A DNA stretch of 64,000 bases from Diplolepis rosae (GCA_030998225.1 JAPYXD010000162.1:98315-162314); one strand, 5' to 3'; shown: positions 47,179 through 58,934, numbered from the stretch's first letter. Notes: generated by a model from the sequence alone, not told the origin. A program made the numbers and translations.

Positions 47179-47625
47179 CTAATGTGACAAGACGTGGCGA
47201 CCTTTCAAAATTCTTCTCATAATAATTTTTCTTCCTGAGAGAGTTGACATTCTTGTCAGCCATCCGTGACGTCTTATTCTTTTGATTTCATTTGGACGTG
47301 GGAAGTGGTATCGAACGTTTGTTCTGACTGATGTGAAATTGTGATCTCCATTAACCAATTGATTTGACAATAACGGTCCACATTTTAGAGATGAACAGAT
47401 CTGTTTCCCGAGAAATGAGCTGAAAAATGTTTTTCATTGCAATAAGTAATTCTTACTACAGAAAGTAGACAACTTTTATATTAGTTTAAGCATTTTTAAA
47501 CGATAGCTTGACTTAAGCGTCAAATTTTTACATATTTTTTTCATTTTTCGGCCTGGACTTATTTTATTAATAATTATAACTTACGGGATAACATTAAAAA
47601 GAGTTGATGCCAATTTCTCAATCAT
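47179..47625 (-). CDS. mRpL34: Mitochondrial ribosomal protein bL34m
   Basis: Host gene with two exons: 47585-47625 (ATG at 47625) and 47179-47419. The intron begins GTAAGT and ends TTTTTCAG; phase 2. About 93 aa. The C-terminal 45 residues are the bL34 signature: FPRPNEIKRIRRHGWLTRM, then STLSGRKIIMRRILKGRHVL, very basic and with the H-G-x2-[TA]-RM core found from bacteria to mitochondria. The N terminus is a short presequence. bL34 sits in the large subunit of the mitoribosome. The GGGTGTATGCCA terminus of the foldback complex lies only 14 bp upstream of the ATG, so the promoter must be inside mobile DNA or served by an unseen upstream exon. It overlooks the pseudouridine-synthase-like gene tail to tail; both act in mitochondrial translation. 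Confidence 0.9.
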
Positions 47626-47939
47626 GCTTATTTGTCGAGGGTGTATGCCAAAATCCCGATGGGTCAAAATCCCGACTAGTGTAGTGTGATCGAGTTTTCT
47701 ATGGAAAATAAAAGCATGACCGAAACAAACAACAGATGGGCGTGTGCTGTGTGTCAAGACAACTGTGTAAGATTGGCTATCCTATCTGCTCACTAGGTGG
47801 TGCTGACCATGAAATAAATCTCATACGCATAAATAAAGAAAATATAATGTATATTTTTTCGTAATAATAAAGAGTAGAATATAAAAATATATTTATGATA
47901 ACATCAATAACATTCTTTTTAATAAAATTGAGAATTAAT

Positions 47940-48206
47940 TAAACCAAACTCGATCTGATTAAAACAGATGGAATTTTTTTTATAAAAAGTGACTAGTTTC
48001 AAGGTTATGTGCGAAAAATCCTCATTATTTGGGCAGAATTCGATCTTAATTAATCAGATGGTAATGTTTTTATATAAAATCACTAGATTTAAGGTTATGT
48101 GCGGATAATCATCATTAATTGGACCAAACTTGATATGATTAAAACAGATGGTAATGTCTTTATATAAAATTAGTAGATTTAAGGTTATGTGCGGAAAATC
48201 ATCATT
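47940..48206 (-). repeat. 90-bp tandem array, left arm (about three units)
   Basis: Units of about 90 bp (AAGGTTATGTGCGGAAAATC, then AACAGATGGTAATG on the plus strand), inverse of the right-arm array. Confidence 0.8.
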
Positions 48207-48210
48207 AATT

Positions 48211-48975
48211 CCCTAGCGGACCCATGTGAGAGAACGGTCATAGAATACTCTGACCGTTCTCTGACTGTTCTATGACCGTTCTATGACCGTTCTATTACCT
48301 CGCATTATTACGGCTAAGATCGGTAAAAAAGACATTAAAAGCTTTGCAATTATGATTCTGTGGCGAAATTTGGATTAGAAGGTGAAGCAATAAATACAAT
48401 TATCTTTTTCTACTAGCGGGCCATAAAGTGGACTTTATTGCCCCGTGCGGGGCAAACAAATCCACTTTCTGACCCGCTAGTAGAAGAAAAATCGTGTCCA
48501 ACACGTGAAAAACATTTATTTTACTCGTGTGGTTGTTACCCTCGCTTTGCTCGGGCATCAAACTTCACACTCGCAAAATAAATTCTTTTTTCCCTAGTTG
48601 CACAATGTACTATATTTTTCAGCGATAAAAACTAGAAAAACATAATACCTGTCATTGAAGGCAGTGCAGTGGTTCACAATTGGCGGAACGTCTCCACCGT
48701 GAAGGTTTACTATTGGTGGAGACATTCCGCAAATGGTGAACCACTGCACTGCCTTCAATGACAGGTACATGATGTATTCCTAGTTTTTATCGCTGAAAAA
48801 TAAGATAATTGTATTTATTGCTTCACCTTCTAATCCAAATTTCGCCACAGAATCATAATTGCAAAGCTTTTAATGTCTTTTTTACCGTTCTTAGCCGTAA
48901 TAATGCGAGGTCATAGAACGGTCATAGAACAGTCAGAGAACGGTCAAAGTATTCTATGACATGGTTCCGCCAGGG
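48211..48975. mobile_element. MITE with CCCTAGCGG ends at the centre of palindrome 1
   Basis: Ends CCCTAGCGGACCCATG and inverse CATGGTTCCGCCAGGG, flanked by AATT on both sides. Subterminal 11-bp tandem repeats (TGACCGTTCTA) occur on both arms. Inside is a nested inverted pair AATACCTGTCATTGAAGGC (48650 and 48745), the same block as in MITE family A. Confidence 0.8.
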
Positions 48976-48979
48976 AATT

Positions 48980-49790
48980 AATGGTGATTTTCCGCACATA
49001 ACCTAAAAACTAATAATTTTATATAAAAACATTACCAGCTGTTTAATTAGAATCGAGTTTGGTCCAATTAATGATGATTTTTCGCACATAACCTGAATAC
49101 TAATAATTTTATATAAAAACATTACCATCTATTTAATTAGGATCAAGTTTGGTCCAATTAATGATGATTTTCCGAATATAACCATAAATCTAATCAATTT
49201 CATATAAAAACAATACCATCTGTTTTAATCATATCAAGTTTGGTCCAATTAATGATGATTTTCCCCACATAACCTAAAAACTAATAATTTTATATAAAAA
49301 CATTACTATCGGTTTAATTAGGTTTGATTTTGGTACAATTAATACTGATTTTCCGTACATAACCTGAATACTAATAATTTTATATAAAAACATTACCATC
49401 TATTTAATTAGGATCAAGTTTGGTCCAATTAATGATGATTTTCCGCACATAACCTAAAAACTAATAATTTTATATAAAAACATTACTATCTGTTTAAGTA
49501 GGATCGAGTTTGGTCCAATTAATGATTATTTTCCGCACATAACCTTAAATCTACTAATTTTATATAAAAACATTACAATCTGTTTAATTAGGTTCGAGTT
49601 TGGTCCAATTAATGATGATTATCCGCACATAACCTTCAACCTAGTGATTTTATACAAAAACATTACCATCTGATTATGATCGAATTCTGCCCAATTAATG
49701 AGGATTTTTCGGACATAACCTTGAAACTAGTCACTTTTTATAAAAAAATTTCCATCTATTTTAATCAGATCGAGTTTGGTTTAATAAATT
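48980..49790 (+). repeat. 90-bp tandem array, right arm (about nine units)
   Basis: Unit: AATTAATGATGATTTTCCGC, ACATAACCT, TTTTATATAAAAACATTACC, GAGTTTGGTCC. Units differ by about 5-15%. The unit number is three times that of the left arm. Confidence 0.85.
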
Positions 49791-50046
49791 CTGTATTTTA
49801 TTAGAAAGAATGTTATTGATTTTATCATAAATGTATTTTTATATTATACTCTTTATTATTACGAAAAAATATACATTATATTTTTTTTATTTATGCGTAT
49901 GAGATTTATTTCATGGTCAGCACCGCCTAGCGAGCAGATAGGATAGCCAATCTTCCACAGTTGTCTCGACACACAGCAGACGCCCATCTGTTGTTTGTTT
50001 CGGTCATGCTTTTATTTTCCATAGAAGACTCAATCACACTCAGCCC

Positions 50047-52633
50047 CCGGAATCTCTTGAGTTGAAAATGTCACAGATGTTGACCGTTGGCCACCGTGGC
50101 GCTGGCTGTTCATGAGGCCGGCCTTATACAGATTAGCATTATAGAACATTGAAATTTAACGTTTTTTGTGAAAAATTGGTGTCTGAAGTGCTTTTGTGTG
50201 CTTTTTAGGTAAATTGGAATGGTTTTAACAGTCGGTGATATAAAAATTTAAGTGAAAATGCGGAAATTTGTTGCTGTTGTTTGCAAAACAGGCTACACGT
50301 AATGCTCTGAAAAAGTGCATTGTTTTGTGGTTTATTTATCATGAGCGCCTTTTACTTATTAAAATTTAATCTATACTAAATTTAAAACGCTTTAAATAAA
50401 AAAATCAACAAAGCTGACTGACTGAACTTAAGGTATTATAGATAGGGATGGGCGATCTTCAAAAAAATGAATTGATTCTGAAATTATTGATTCAATTTGA
50501 TCGATTAATCGGTTAAAAAGATCGATTTTTGAATCGATCTTCAAAAATCGATACCTATTTCTGATAATGATAAATTTCTGTAAAATATCCTTTTTTTAAA
50601 ATGTTTTATAACAATTGGAGATATAATTGTTACTTGCATATTTTGTGAATTTAAATTATCAAAATAAAAAAGTGTTTATATCAATAAAGAAGGAAATTAG
50701 GCTTTAAAAACACACTATATTTGCGAATCAGGAACGTTTTTTATTTTTTAAAATTGCACAATTTCTAAAGCAATGCGTATTATTAGTGATAAAGTTTATG
50801 ACATAAATATGAAGTATTACTATAAAGTTTATAATATTAATATACTTTGAACTTTGCATATCACTTAAAGTATTATTTATGATAAAATTTCTGGCATAAA
50901 TATGAAGTATTATTATAAAGTTTATAATATCAATATACTTTGTATATCACATTAAGGATATTCTCGTGGTCGACCCCTTGATCTCACTTTTAAACTAAAA
51001 AACAGTTCATAGGAACAGTTCATAGAAATAGGAAACAGGAAAAAAAGAAAGGAGAATCGTTCGTAAAGATCGAAAAAAAATATCAATCCAACCGATTAAT
51101 CGAATCTAATTTTTCTAACAAAATCAAGATGATATAATTAATACCCGTATTATAATTCAATTTGATGGAATTTCAATAGCCAATTTTTCTATTATAATAT
51201 CTAAGACTGATATAATATCAATAATATTGATAATATAAATAAATATTGTATTTTTATTTAATAATCACAATGTAAATATTAATGTTAAAACGAAGATAAC
51301 AGAACTTTGATTTCAATTTCCAGCCAGAATTACAAAGACAATTTTCGCCAAAATTTCAAGCATATTACCCTTTATATCAGTAAAAATTGCTTTAAATAAT
51401 ATTTAAAACTTTCTAGTTTCATGTGTTGTAAAAAAAATATGATCAAGTAGTTTTTATCCCCAAAAATTTAATTTTTATGCATTTTTCAATATTTTTCATA
51501 TTTTCAATATTTTTATTTCAATATTTACATTGTGATTATTAAATAAAAGTACAATATTTATTTATATTATCAATATTACTGATATTATATCAGTCTTACA
51601 TATTATAATAGAAAAATTGGCTATTGAAATTCCATCAAATTGAATTATAATACGTGTATTAATTATATCATCTTGATTTTGTTAGAAAAATTAGATTTTA
51701 TTATAAGACATTTTGTATTTTATATTTTAAAACTTCTCAGTAATTGAAAAAATTACATTTTTACGAACAAAACTATCACATAAGGAATGAACGATCTCGA
51801 TTCGATTCTATGGAGATCGATCTTTTTTACTCGATTAATCGGTTGGATTGATATTTTTTTTCGATCATTACGAACGATTCTCCTTTCTTTTTTTCCTGTT
51901 TCCTATTTCTATGAACTGTTCCTGACTGTTCCTATGAACTTTTTTTTGTTTAAAAGTGAGATCAATGGGTCGACCACGAGAATATCCTTAATGTGATATA
52001 CACTTTTTTATTTTGATTATTTAAATTCACAAAATATGCAAGTAACAATTATATCTCCAATTGTTATAAAACATTTTAAAAAAAGGTTATTTTACAGAAA
52101 TTTATCATTTTCAGAAAAAGGTATCGATTTTTGAAGATCGATTCAAAAATTGATCTTTTTAACCGATTAATCGATCAAATTGAATCAATAATTTCAGAAT
52201 CAATTCATTTTTTTGAAGATCGCCCATCCCTATCTATAATACCTTAAGTTCAGTCAGTCAGCTTTGTTGATTTTTTTTATTTAAAGCGTTTTAAATTTAG
52301 TATAGATTAAATTTTAATAAGTTAAAGGCGCTCATGATAAATAAACCACAAAACAATGCACGTTTTCAGAGCATTACGTGTAGCCTGTTTTGCAAAATAC
52401 AGCAACAAATTTCCTCATTTTCAAATAAATTTTTATATCACCAGCTGTTAAAACCATTCCAATTTACCTAAAAAGCTCACAAAAGCACTTCAGACACCAA
52501 TTTTTCACAAAAAACGTTAAATTTCAATGTTCTATAATGCTAATCTGTATAAGGCCGGCCTCATGAACAGCCAGCGCCACGGTGGCCAACGGTCAACATC
52601 TGTGACATTTTCAACTCCAGAGATTCCGGGGGC
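50047..52633. mobile_element. Large palindrome 2 (2.6 kb)
   Basis: Ends CCCCCGGAATCTC and GAGATTCCGGGGG. Mirrored blocks include CCACCGTGGCGCTGGCTGTT, GATAGGGATGGGCGATCTTC and GGTCGACC...GATCTCACTTTT. Centre near 51400. Arms differ by small indels. No coding content. Confidence 0.85.
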
Positions 52634-52907
52634 TGGCATACACCCGGTATTTCAGCAGAAAACTCTCGGTCCTTATTGCTACGAGTTTCTATCTTATAAT
52701 TTTCGCCGTACGGCGGCGCTTCCCGCGTGTAGGCCTACTCTGACATGCAGTTGTATGTAAACGATGTAAACAAATGAGATAAATACAGATAAATATGTGT
52801 TGAAAAAACTAAATATCATTGAAATAATAGTAGATTAAATTATAAAAAAATAGTGGATTCAATTAAAATAATCTAGTGCTGTATTATAGTGGATCAGTGA
52901 TAATAAA

Positions 52908-53006
52908 ATGGTTAATAAGTGCATCGCCCCAAACTGTTCATCGGGTTACAGTTCAACTCGTGCTAACAGCGAGAAAATTCATTTTTTCAAAGGAAGAGAG
53001 AAGTAA
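52908..53006 (+). pseudogene. THAP-domain first-exon remnant
   Basis: The ATG at 52908 opens MVNKCIAPNCSSGYSS with C-x4-C and EKIHFFKG, the typical start of a THAP domain. A frameshift creates a stop at 53006. A donor-like CG|GTATGT follows at 53036. It is probably a P-like transposase exon left in a deleted copy. Confidence 0.65.
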
Positions 53007-53099
53007 AGGATCCTGCTGGAAATGTTATAGCATCGGTATGTATAAATAAATATATAAATAATAATTAATATTCGTTTAAAACTTAATGTGATAAATTTT

Positions 53100-54290
53100 T
53101 TAAAAATTTTAATAGATATCATTTTTAATTTTTATTGCTTCCATTGTAATGTCCGAATTCTAACCTAAAGAAGATGTCTGTTGTTTTCCGGCTGTTCCTC
53201 TGACTTTTTTTCCATCTCTTATTAGTCTTGAGTTCCTTTATGTTTGGGAGGCTTTTAGTTTAAATAAATAAATGAAAATATGAAGATGTTACATTAGCTA
53301 ATTTTCTTACCTTTTATTGTAAGAAAAATTTATTTTCAAATTAATTCCAAAATTTTTCTCAATTATTCCTTGAATTAGTAAGCCAATTTTCCAGAAGAAT
53401 AATTTCCTTCAAAAAAGTAAAATTAGCGAAAAATATACATAACTAAGCGAATTTTAAACAAATCGCATGAAACAAAATTTATTGTTAATGCCAAAGTAGA
53501 ATGTCTCTTTGAAAAGCATCAACGTAACAGAAACGCATTTGAGTTGATTTTCTGCGAATTTACTGCAATAAGTAAAAAAATCAGATTTCCGTGCAAAGAC
53601 CATGTTGAAGATGCTAAGGAAATTTTGTCCCACATTGTGTAATACTACTTGCAAATTAGAAATAGAATCGTCAAGAAAAAGCTGAGATTACGAAAGAAAG
53701 CGTCTTGAAAAGAAAAGCAGCAAAGCTGTGTGATACTTAGTTTTTTAACCTTCTAACGTATATTATACTCAGAGCTATGTTTTATTTAAATTATTGTTTT
53801 ACTGTGTTAAAATTTTATATGCTTTTGAAAAAAGCAATAAATCAATGTTCTACTTCATTTTATTTTATTACTAAATTAGGTATTTTATTAATACTGAAAT
53901 TGATATATGTATTTCATAAATGTGAAAAAGAAATATTCATACCGTTCAGTCTTTCAGACCCAAAAATGTATTTTTCACACTTGATATATTTATTAATTTC
54001 CCTTATTCAACAAATTTTTAATAACTAATATATATCAAATTTTCTTTTCCTATTTAACACAATTTGCGTTCATTATTCGTGTTATTCGTTAATAAGACTA
54101 CTAACTTTTGAAAATCCTTACATTAAAAAATATAATTATTTCACAATTTATTTCTCTCCTTCCATTATTTTATACATATAATTAACACTCTAGAAATAAT
54201 CTATACTAAGAATAATTATACATTTTTAAAGTAATTCGTCTTTAAACTTCGTAAATGTTTATATTAAAAATGTTTTAAACATTTCTCCCA
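53100..54290. other. AT-rich interior of the mini P-like element
   Basis: No exon beyond the THAP remnant that I can support. Confidence 0.4.
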
Positions 54291-54419
54291 TTAGATTACA
54301 TGTTATTGTAGGCCTACACGCGGAAAGCGCCGCCGTGCGACCAAAATAGTAAGATAGAAACGCGTCGCAATAAGGACCGGCCATCTTTTCTTGAGTCGGA
54401 CGGGGCTGGTCCATTACAA

Positions 54420-55594
54420 TGTCACGTCCCACGACCCCACCACCTAGAGTAATAAACAAATTAAGGAACCAATGAAGAGATCAAGGCAATATTACGACGT
54501 CCTTGATTATATTGACTCAACAGCAAGACCTAACAAGAAATAGGAAGATCGTTAAAATCGAAAGGGAAATCTAAATAGATATATTTGGCTGTGACATTAA
54601 CGCCAAGTAATAAATTTCATCGGAACGTGACTCATCGGTAAAGGCAACTCATTCGACTTTAAACACCAAAATATGGAAAAGATCGTACACCTTGTTTTTA
54701 CTTCCACAGTAGTTGACCTTTTCGTTAGAATCAAATAACAGATAAAATAGACTTGATATATTTGACTATGACACTAATGCCAGGTAATAAATTTCATCGA
54801 AGCATAAGTGACCAGAGAAGGCAACTCATCCGATCTTAAAATACCAAATATGGAAAAGATGATACACCTTGTTTACTTCCACAGTAGTTGACCTTTTCGT
54901 TAGAATCGAATAACAGATAAAATAGATTGCGACATTAGTGCCAGGTACCGAATTTTATTGGAGCACGAGTCATCAGAGAGGGCAACTCATCCGATCTTAA
55001 TACCAAAGGTGTTACACCTTGGTTTTGCACCCACCATAAGCAACCTTGCAAAAGTTCTATAAAAGGCAAAAATCCCAAGAGAAGTCAGTCCAGTACCATC
55101 ATCTTTACGCCGCGAGTCTGGTCCAGTTCATTATCTCTACACAGCGAGTCTAGTCCAGTTTCATTATCTCTACGTTACGAGTTCAGTCCAGCCTCATCAG
55201 ATTTTACCGCTACTCAGACGAATTCCTACTCGACGCTGAGTTCAACGACATTAGAAAGTGAAGGGGAATCACCGTCCAAAATTCTCTCTAAACTTGGATC
55301 AAGAATCGACTAGACCAACCGTCTCAACAAGGAATTTCCCATCAAACAAATGCTATCTCAACGATCTCAACGATCTCAACGAGGACTCAACTGACCACCT
55401 TCGATCCACTGGACTCAATAATTCATCAGACAAATTTCACTCGGGTAATTACAAAGGTACATCTAAATTTCAATTCGATTTCCAATTCCATGCTGCTTAT
55501 TCGTTTCTCAATTTGATTGTCAATAAACATACTTTATCTCCTCATCCCTTAGAGAGGATCCATTCAATCCTAACATAAAACGAGGAAAATGTTA
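54420..55594 (+). repeat. Solo LTR related to element A
   Basis: Starts TGTCACGTCCCACGAC, like the inward-read end of the element A LTR (TGTCACGTCCCGCGAC), and ends with CTTAGAGAGGATCCATTC, CCTAACATAAAACGAGGAA, again as in element A. U3 has three units of a ~170-bp tandem repeat (54600-55020). TATAAAAGG at 55062, three ~38-bp AGTC-CAGT repeats in R (55085-55190), AATAAA at 55521. No internal region is attached. Exact right end and TSD not resolved. Confidence 0.75.
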
Positions 55595-56226
55595 CGTTTC
55601 TGACCTAACAACCATGTATTTTACAAAGGTACTTAAGAAAGTGAAAATGAGCATCAGCGCTTATGATAGCAAGAACTAATATCAATGCAAACAAAACCCC
55701 CGTACCCCGCAACTCGATGCTATTAAGGTGGTCGGCAATGAATGGAGTTGAAATGTCAAAATCTGGAAAGAAACGGAATCGAGAATGAAACTTTTGAATG
55801 TCTTTTAATGCCTAGGAATTAAAATGCATTCAAAAGTTTCATTCTCAATTCCATTTCTTTCCAGATTTTGCTATTTCAAAGTCATTCAATGCCCACTTTC
55901 TTACTAGGTATATTCTAAAGAGCGGAAAATTTTCAAACATAAATCAATAATTTATACCATCAGATATTATCAAAAGAATATCAAACTATGGTTGCTATGG
56001 TTACAACCAAAAATATTATGTTACAACAGGTTAAAAAGAACATGGGTAGCTACAATAGCGCCACCACCTGTTGATAGCAAATACTATAATTCGTTCCAAT
56101 TTTCTCCTATATGAGTGGACCCACTGTGTAAAAAGTGAAAATGAACATCAGCGTCGACAAGTTATGATAGCAAAAACGAATATCAATGCAAAGGAAATCC
56201 CCGTACTCCGCAACCCGATGTCAGTA

Positions 56227-56359
56227 AAGGAGGAATTACACCTCTGCATGCAGGTTACCATGGTAACACATTAGTGGGAAAGAAACAAGAAAATTGTTGG
56301 TCTCTTTCTCTCTTGTATGTTATCATGGTAACCTGCATGCAGAGGTGTAATTCCTCCTT
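56227..56359. mobile_element. 133-bp palindromic MITE with two X-box-like motifs
   Basis: AAGGAGGAATTACACCTCTG, GCATGCAGGTTACC and inverse. Each arm contains the near-perfect palindrome GTTACCATGGTAAC (56254-56267) or GTTATCATGGTAAC (56319-56332), matching the RFX X-box consensus. Confidence 0.7.
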
Positions 56360-56406
56360 AAGAAAGTGGTCATTGAATTGTATTGAGTTGAGATGTCAAA
56401 ATCTGG

Positions 56407-56858
56407 AAGGTCTTTAGAGAATAGGATTTTAGAAACCGAAAAAATTAACATCGACATGACATGAACATATAGTTGACGCCATGCGCACGCATGTATTGCC
56501 AACTGAAGAACTTTTATTTCGTTACTCCCGAAACATCTTTGCCGAAACCAAAGATATTATAAACATAGGTGCGGCCAATTTTAGTTCGGTAGACTTAAAT
56601 GCAGACGTCGCTTTCGGCGTGTTTTTACCGGTCCCCTCTTGCCTCACACCGCACTGTAGGTTCCGCCCAAATTAGTTCCTCGAAAGCATTATAGAGGCGA
56701 TAAATGTATCTCTCTCCAATCCCCGCGGTTGCCGAAACGGGAATGCGAACGCGATAAAAGTTAAGCAGTTGGCCATAGATGCGCACGCACGACGTAAACT
56801 CTATGTTTATTTCATGTCGATGCTACGTCGGTTTCTAAAATCCTATTCTGTAAATACC
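56407..56858. mobile_element. MITE splitting the second short palindrome (452 bp)
   Basis: Ends AAGGTCTTTAGAGAATAGGA and TCCTATTCTGTAAATACC, then AAACCG inverted. TGG on both sides is a possible 3-bp duplication. The interior is GC-richer with mirrored GCGCACGCA. Confidence 0.75.
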
Positions 56859-56989
56859 TGGGAAGAAACGGAATCGAGAATGAAATTTTTGAATGCCTTT
56901 TAATGCCAAAGAATTAAAATGCATTCATAAGTTTCATTCTCGATTCCATTTATTTCCAGATTATGACATTACGATTTGGTTAACTAAAG

Positions 56990-57380
56990 TTTAATGCAGT
57001 AACTGAATTTTCTGAAATTCTGTTCTAATTTTAAGAGACTGTAAATGAATAAAACTTCAGTCACATGTTTTGGGAAATTGCGGTAGAAATTACTAGCAAT
57101 GTAGAATTCTTATTAGCAATTCTTAGCTACTTTCATAAATAATCTTTTGTAATTTTACACTATATATGTACTGGCATTTATAACTTCAGTCACATATAGA
57201 CATAAATATAAACTAGGTTTTTTGTTTAGGTATCTCAAAGTTACGTACTAGAATTTGATACTTTTCTACTTCGTTTTGAATAAAAGTAGAAATTTACAAC
57301 TTCAATGATTATTTCAATAATACTTCAGAACGTATTTTCTCAGAATTTCATAAAATAATTCAAAAAGTAGCCCTGCTTAA
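56990..57380. repeat. Dispersed repeat fragment shared with 19000-19360
   Basis: TTTTGGGAAATTGCGGTAGAA, TGTAGAATTCTTATTAGCAA and the ATGTACTGGCATTTATA block parallel 19250-19370. No gene. Confidence 0.55.
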
Positions 57381-57384
57381 AATG

Positions 57385-57765
57385 TCGGACAAATTCCGGA
57401 TTCCGAAATTTGCCCGGTGTTGTCCGGGACGTCATCCGGTTTTTGTCATTCTGATATTGTCCTTTAGAATCCGAATGTTGTACGGTCTGACGGATTCGAT
57501 CATTCCGGATTATATCCGGTCATGTACATTTTTTGTACAGATAGGCGGACTGGATCAATCCGGATTATATCCTCTCATGTCCGTATTATGTACGGTCTAA
57601 CGGACACGATTAATCAAGACCTCATCCGTTCAAGTCCGACATTTGTGAGGTCTATCGAATACAGCTAATACGGATCTCATCCGGTTAAATCCGAAATTTA
57701 TGCGGTCTAAGAAACGCGATTATTCCGAAAGTAATCTGATATAGTCTGAAATTTGGATATATTAC
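57385..57765 (+). repeat. Degenerate ~56-bp tandem repeat
   Basis: TGTACGGTCTGACGGATTCG (57479), TGTACAGATAGGCGGACTGG (57535), TGTACGGTCTAACGGACACG (57591), then TGTGAGGTCT and TGCGGTCTAAG at the same spacing, interleaved with CCGGATTATATCCGG words. About six units. Confidence 0.7.
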
Positions 57766-58279
57766 ATTATAGAATGTAATTTACCAATGAACTATATATT
57801 TTCCTAATATTTTCCACTAAATATTTTTGTATCTCAGTGGCCGCTGATAGGAAAGCGAAAAGCAATTACATAATTGTTTTGAAAGTTATCCCCTATAGAC
57901 CTTTTTATCCTGAAAGGCGCTGGTGCGCATGTGCCGAAATTTGACGTTATTTCCGGATTTTTCGTCAAGTTTTGTATAGAAAAACGATATTTAATGTCAT
58001 AAATTAATATACTAAACAAATAAAATAGCATAAATATTAAGAAAACGAAAGAGGCGAAAATCTACAACAAATTGAAAAAAAAATCCGGTGAAAAAACAGT
58101 AAAAAGTGCGGTTAAATCGTCAAATAGGTGCGAATGTTTACTACACGTTATAGTAGAATTTGATAAATATTGTACCTGCGTTACGTACATTCCTTCACTA
58201 GTTTTTAAAAATTTACATTAAACTAAAGAAATTACAAAATACATGTTTAAAAAAGTATATTTTAATTTCCCTAATAGCA
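57766..58279. other. No gene seen
   Basis: AT-rich unique sequence. A minus-strand frame at 57834-58031 has no supported content. Confidence 0.5.
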
Positions 58280-58289
58280 CAGTACATTC

Positions 58290-58450
58290 CATAAACATTC
58301 ATGGAACGTTCCGTGGGGACATTCGGAACGTCCCCCGGGAACGTTCCATGAACATACCTGGAACGTGCGAAATGTCCGCACTCCGGGGACGTTCCGAAGG
58401 GACGTTACCGGAAAGTCCCACCGAAACATTTCTGGGACCTTCATATTTCA
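58290..58450. repeat. Cluster of GGAACGTTCC-type words
   Basis: ATGGAACGTTCC, CGGAACGTCCC, GGGAACGTTCC, TGGAACGTGCG, GGACGTTCCG, GGGACGTTACC follow each other at irregular 15-30-bp spacing. GC-rich against its surroundings. Confidence 0.6.
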
Positions 58451-58903
58451 TTAGCAAAAAATAGTTCCAAACTTAACCGAGAGGTGGAGACATTGTCTAC
58501 TTTTGCTAGTTCTGTAACAAAATGTATCTCTTACCCAGAGAGCAAAGGAAAGTTAAGTTGCAGTTTTGTCGGGAGATGTCGCTGCTAATGATTGCTGGAT
58601 ACTTTGTAAAGTGAGAATTTATCCGCTAGATGTCAGTGATGTCAACTGAATGCTCAACAGAAATGAGTACATAGTTCACCCTAGGGAAGTTTCATGGGTT
58701 TTTTTTCATACAGTTATTATCGAGTAGGCACGCAATAGGGGCGTGTTAAAGTGGAAGCGTACGGTCGTTAGAAAGAGAGAGAAGGTGAGGTTGGTGATGG
58801 CCTCTCACTCTACTAGCGACAGCGTAGTTCTTGTTTACATTTTTAAGACTGTCAGGTTAGGTTGCGTATTTTTTTCAAGTCGTTGGCGAATGCGTATCGC
58901 GTT

Positions 58904-58934
<31 letters not shown>

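Larger units (their letters stand above)
47639..52645. mobile_element. Foldback complex: two adjacent large palindromes with shared outer motif
   Basis: GGGTGTATGCCA (47639-47650) and TGGCATACACCC (52634-52645) enclose two palindromes. Palindrome 1: arms 47690-48210 and 48976-50042 (AAAATAAAAGCATGACCGAAA and inverse). Palindrome 2: 50047-52633. Whether this is one composite element or two neighbours is open. No ORF of note. Confidence 0.65.
52667..54380 (+). mobile_element. Miniature P-like element with THAP remnant
   Basis: An inverted pair of about 72 bp (TCGGTCCTTATTGCTACGAG ... GCGTGTAGGCCTAC at 52667-52738; inverse at 54307-54380) encloses a THAP-coding fragment and AT-rich filler. The full termini are not resolved. 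Confidence 0.6.
55630..56985. repeat. Twice-repeated segment carrying three kinds of palindromes
   Basis: AAAGTGAAAATGARCATCAGC ... CCCCGTACYCCGCAACYCGATG occurs at 55638 and 56130. Each copy continues to a short palindrome TCTGGAAAGAAACGGAATCG (55757-55870; second copy split into 56398-56406 and 56859-56963). Confidence 0.7.

Noticed and set aside
55258..55578. Plus-strand frame of 106 codons in the solo LTR
   Set aside because: Lies in the R/U5 part of an LTR and has repetitive Asn/Leu/Asp codons only; no domain.
56071..56675. Plus-strand frames around the X-box MITE and the 56407-56858 MITE
   Set aside because: They run through MITE ends and short repeats, with no conserved content.
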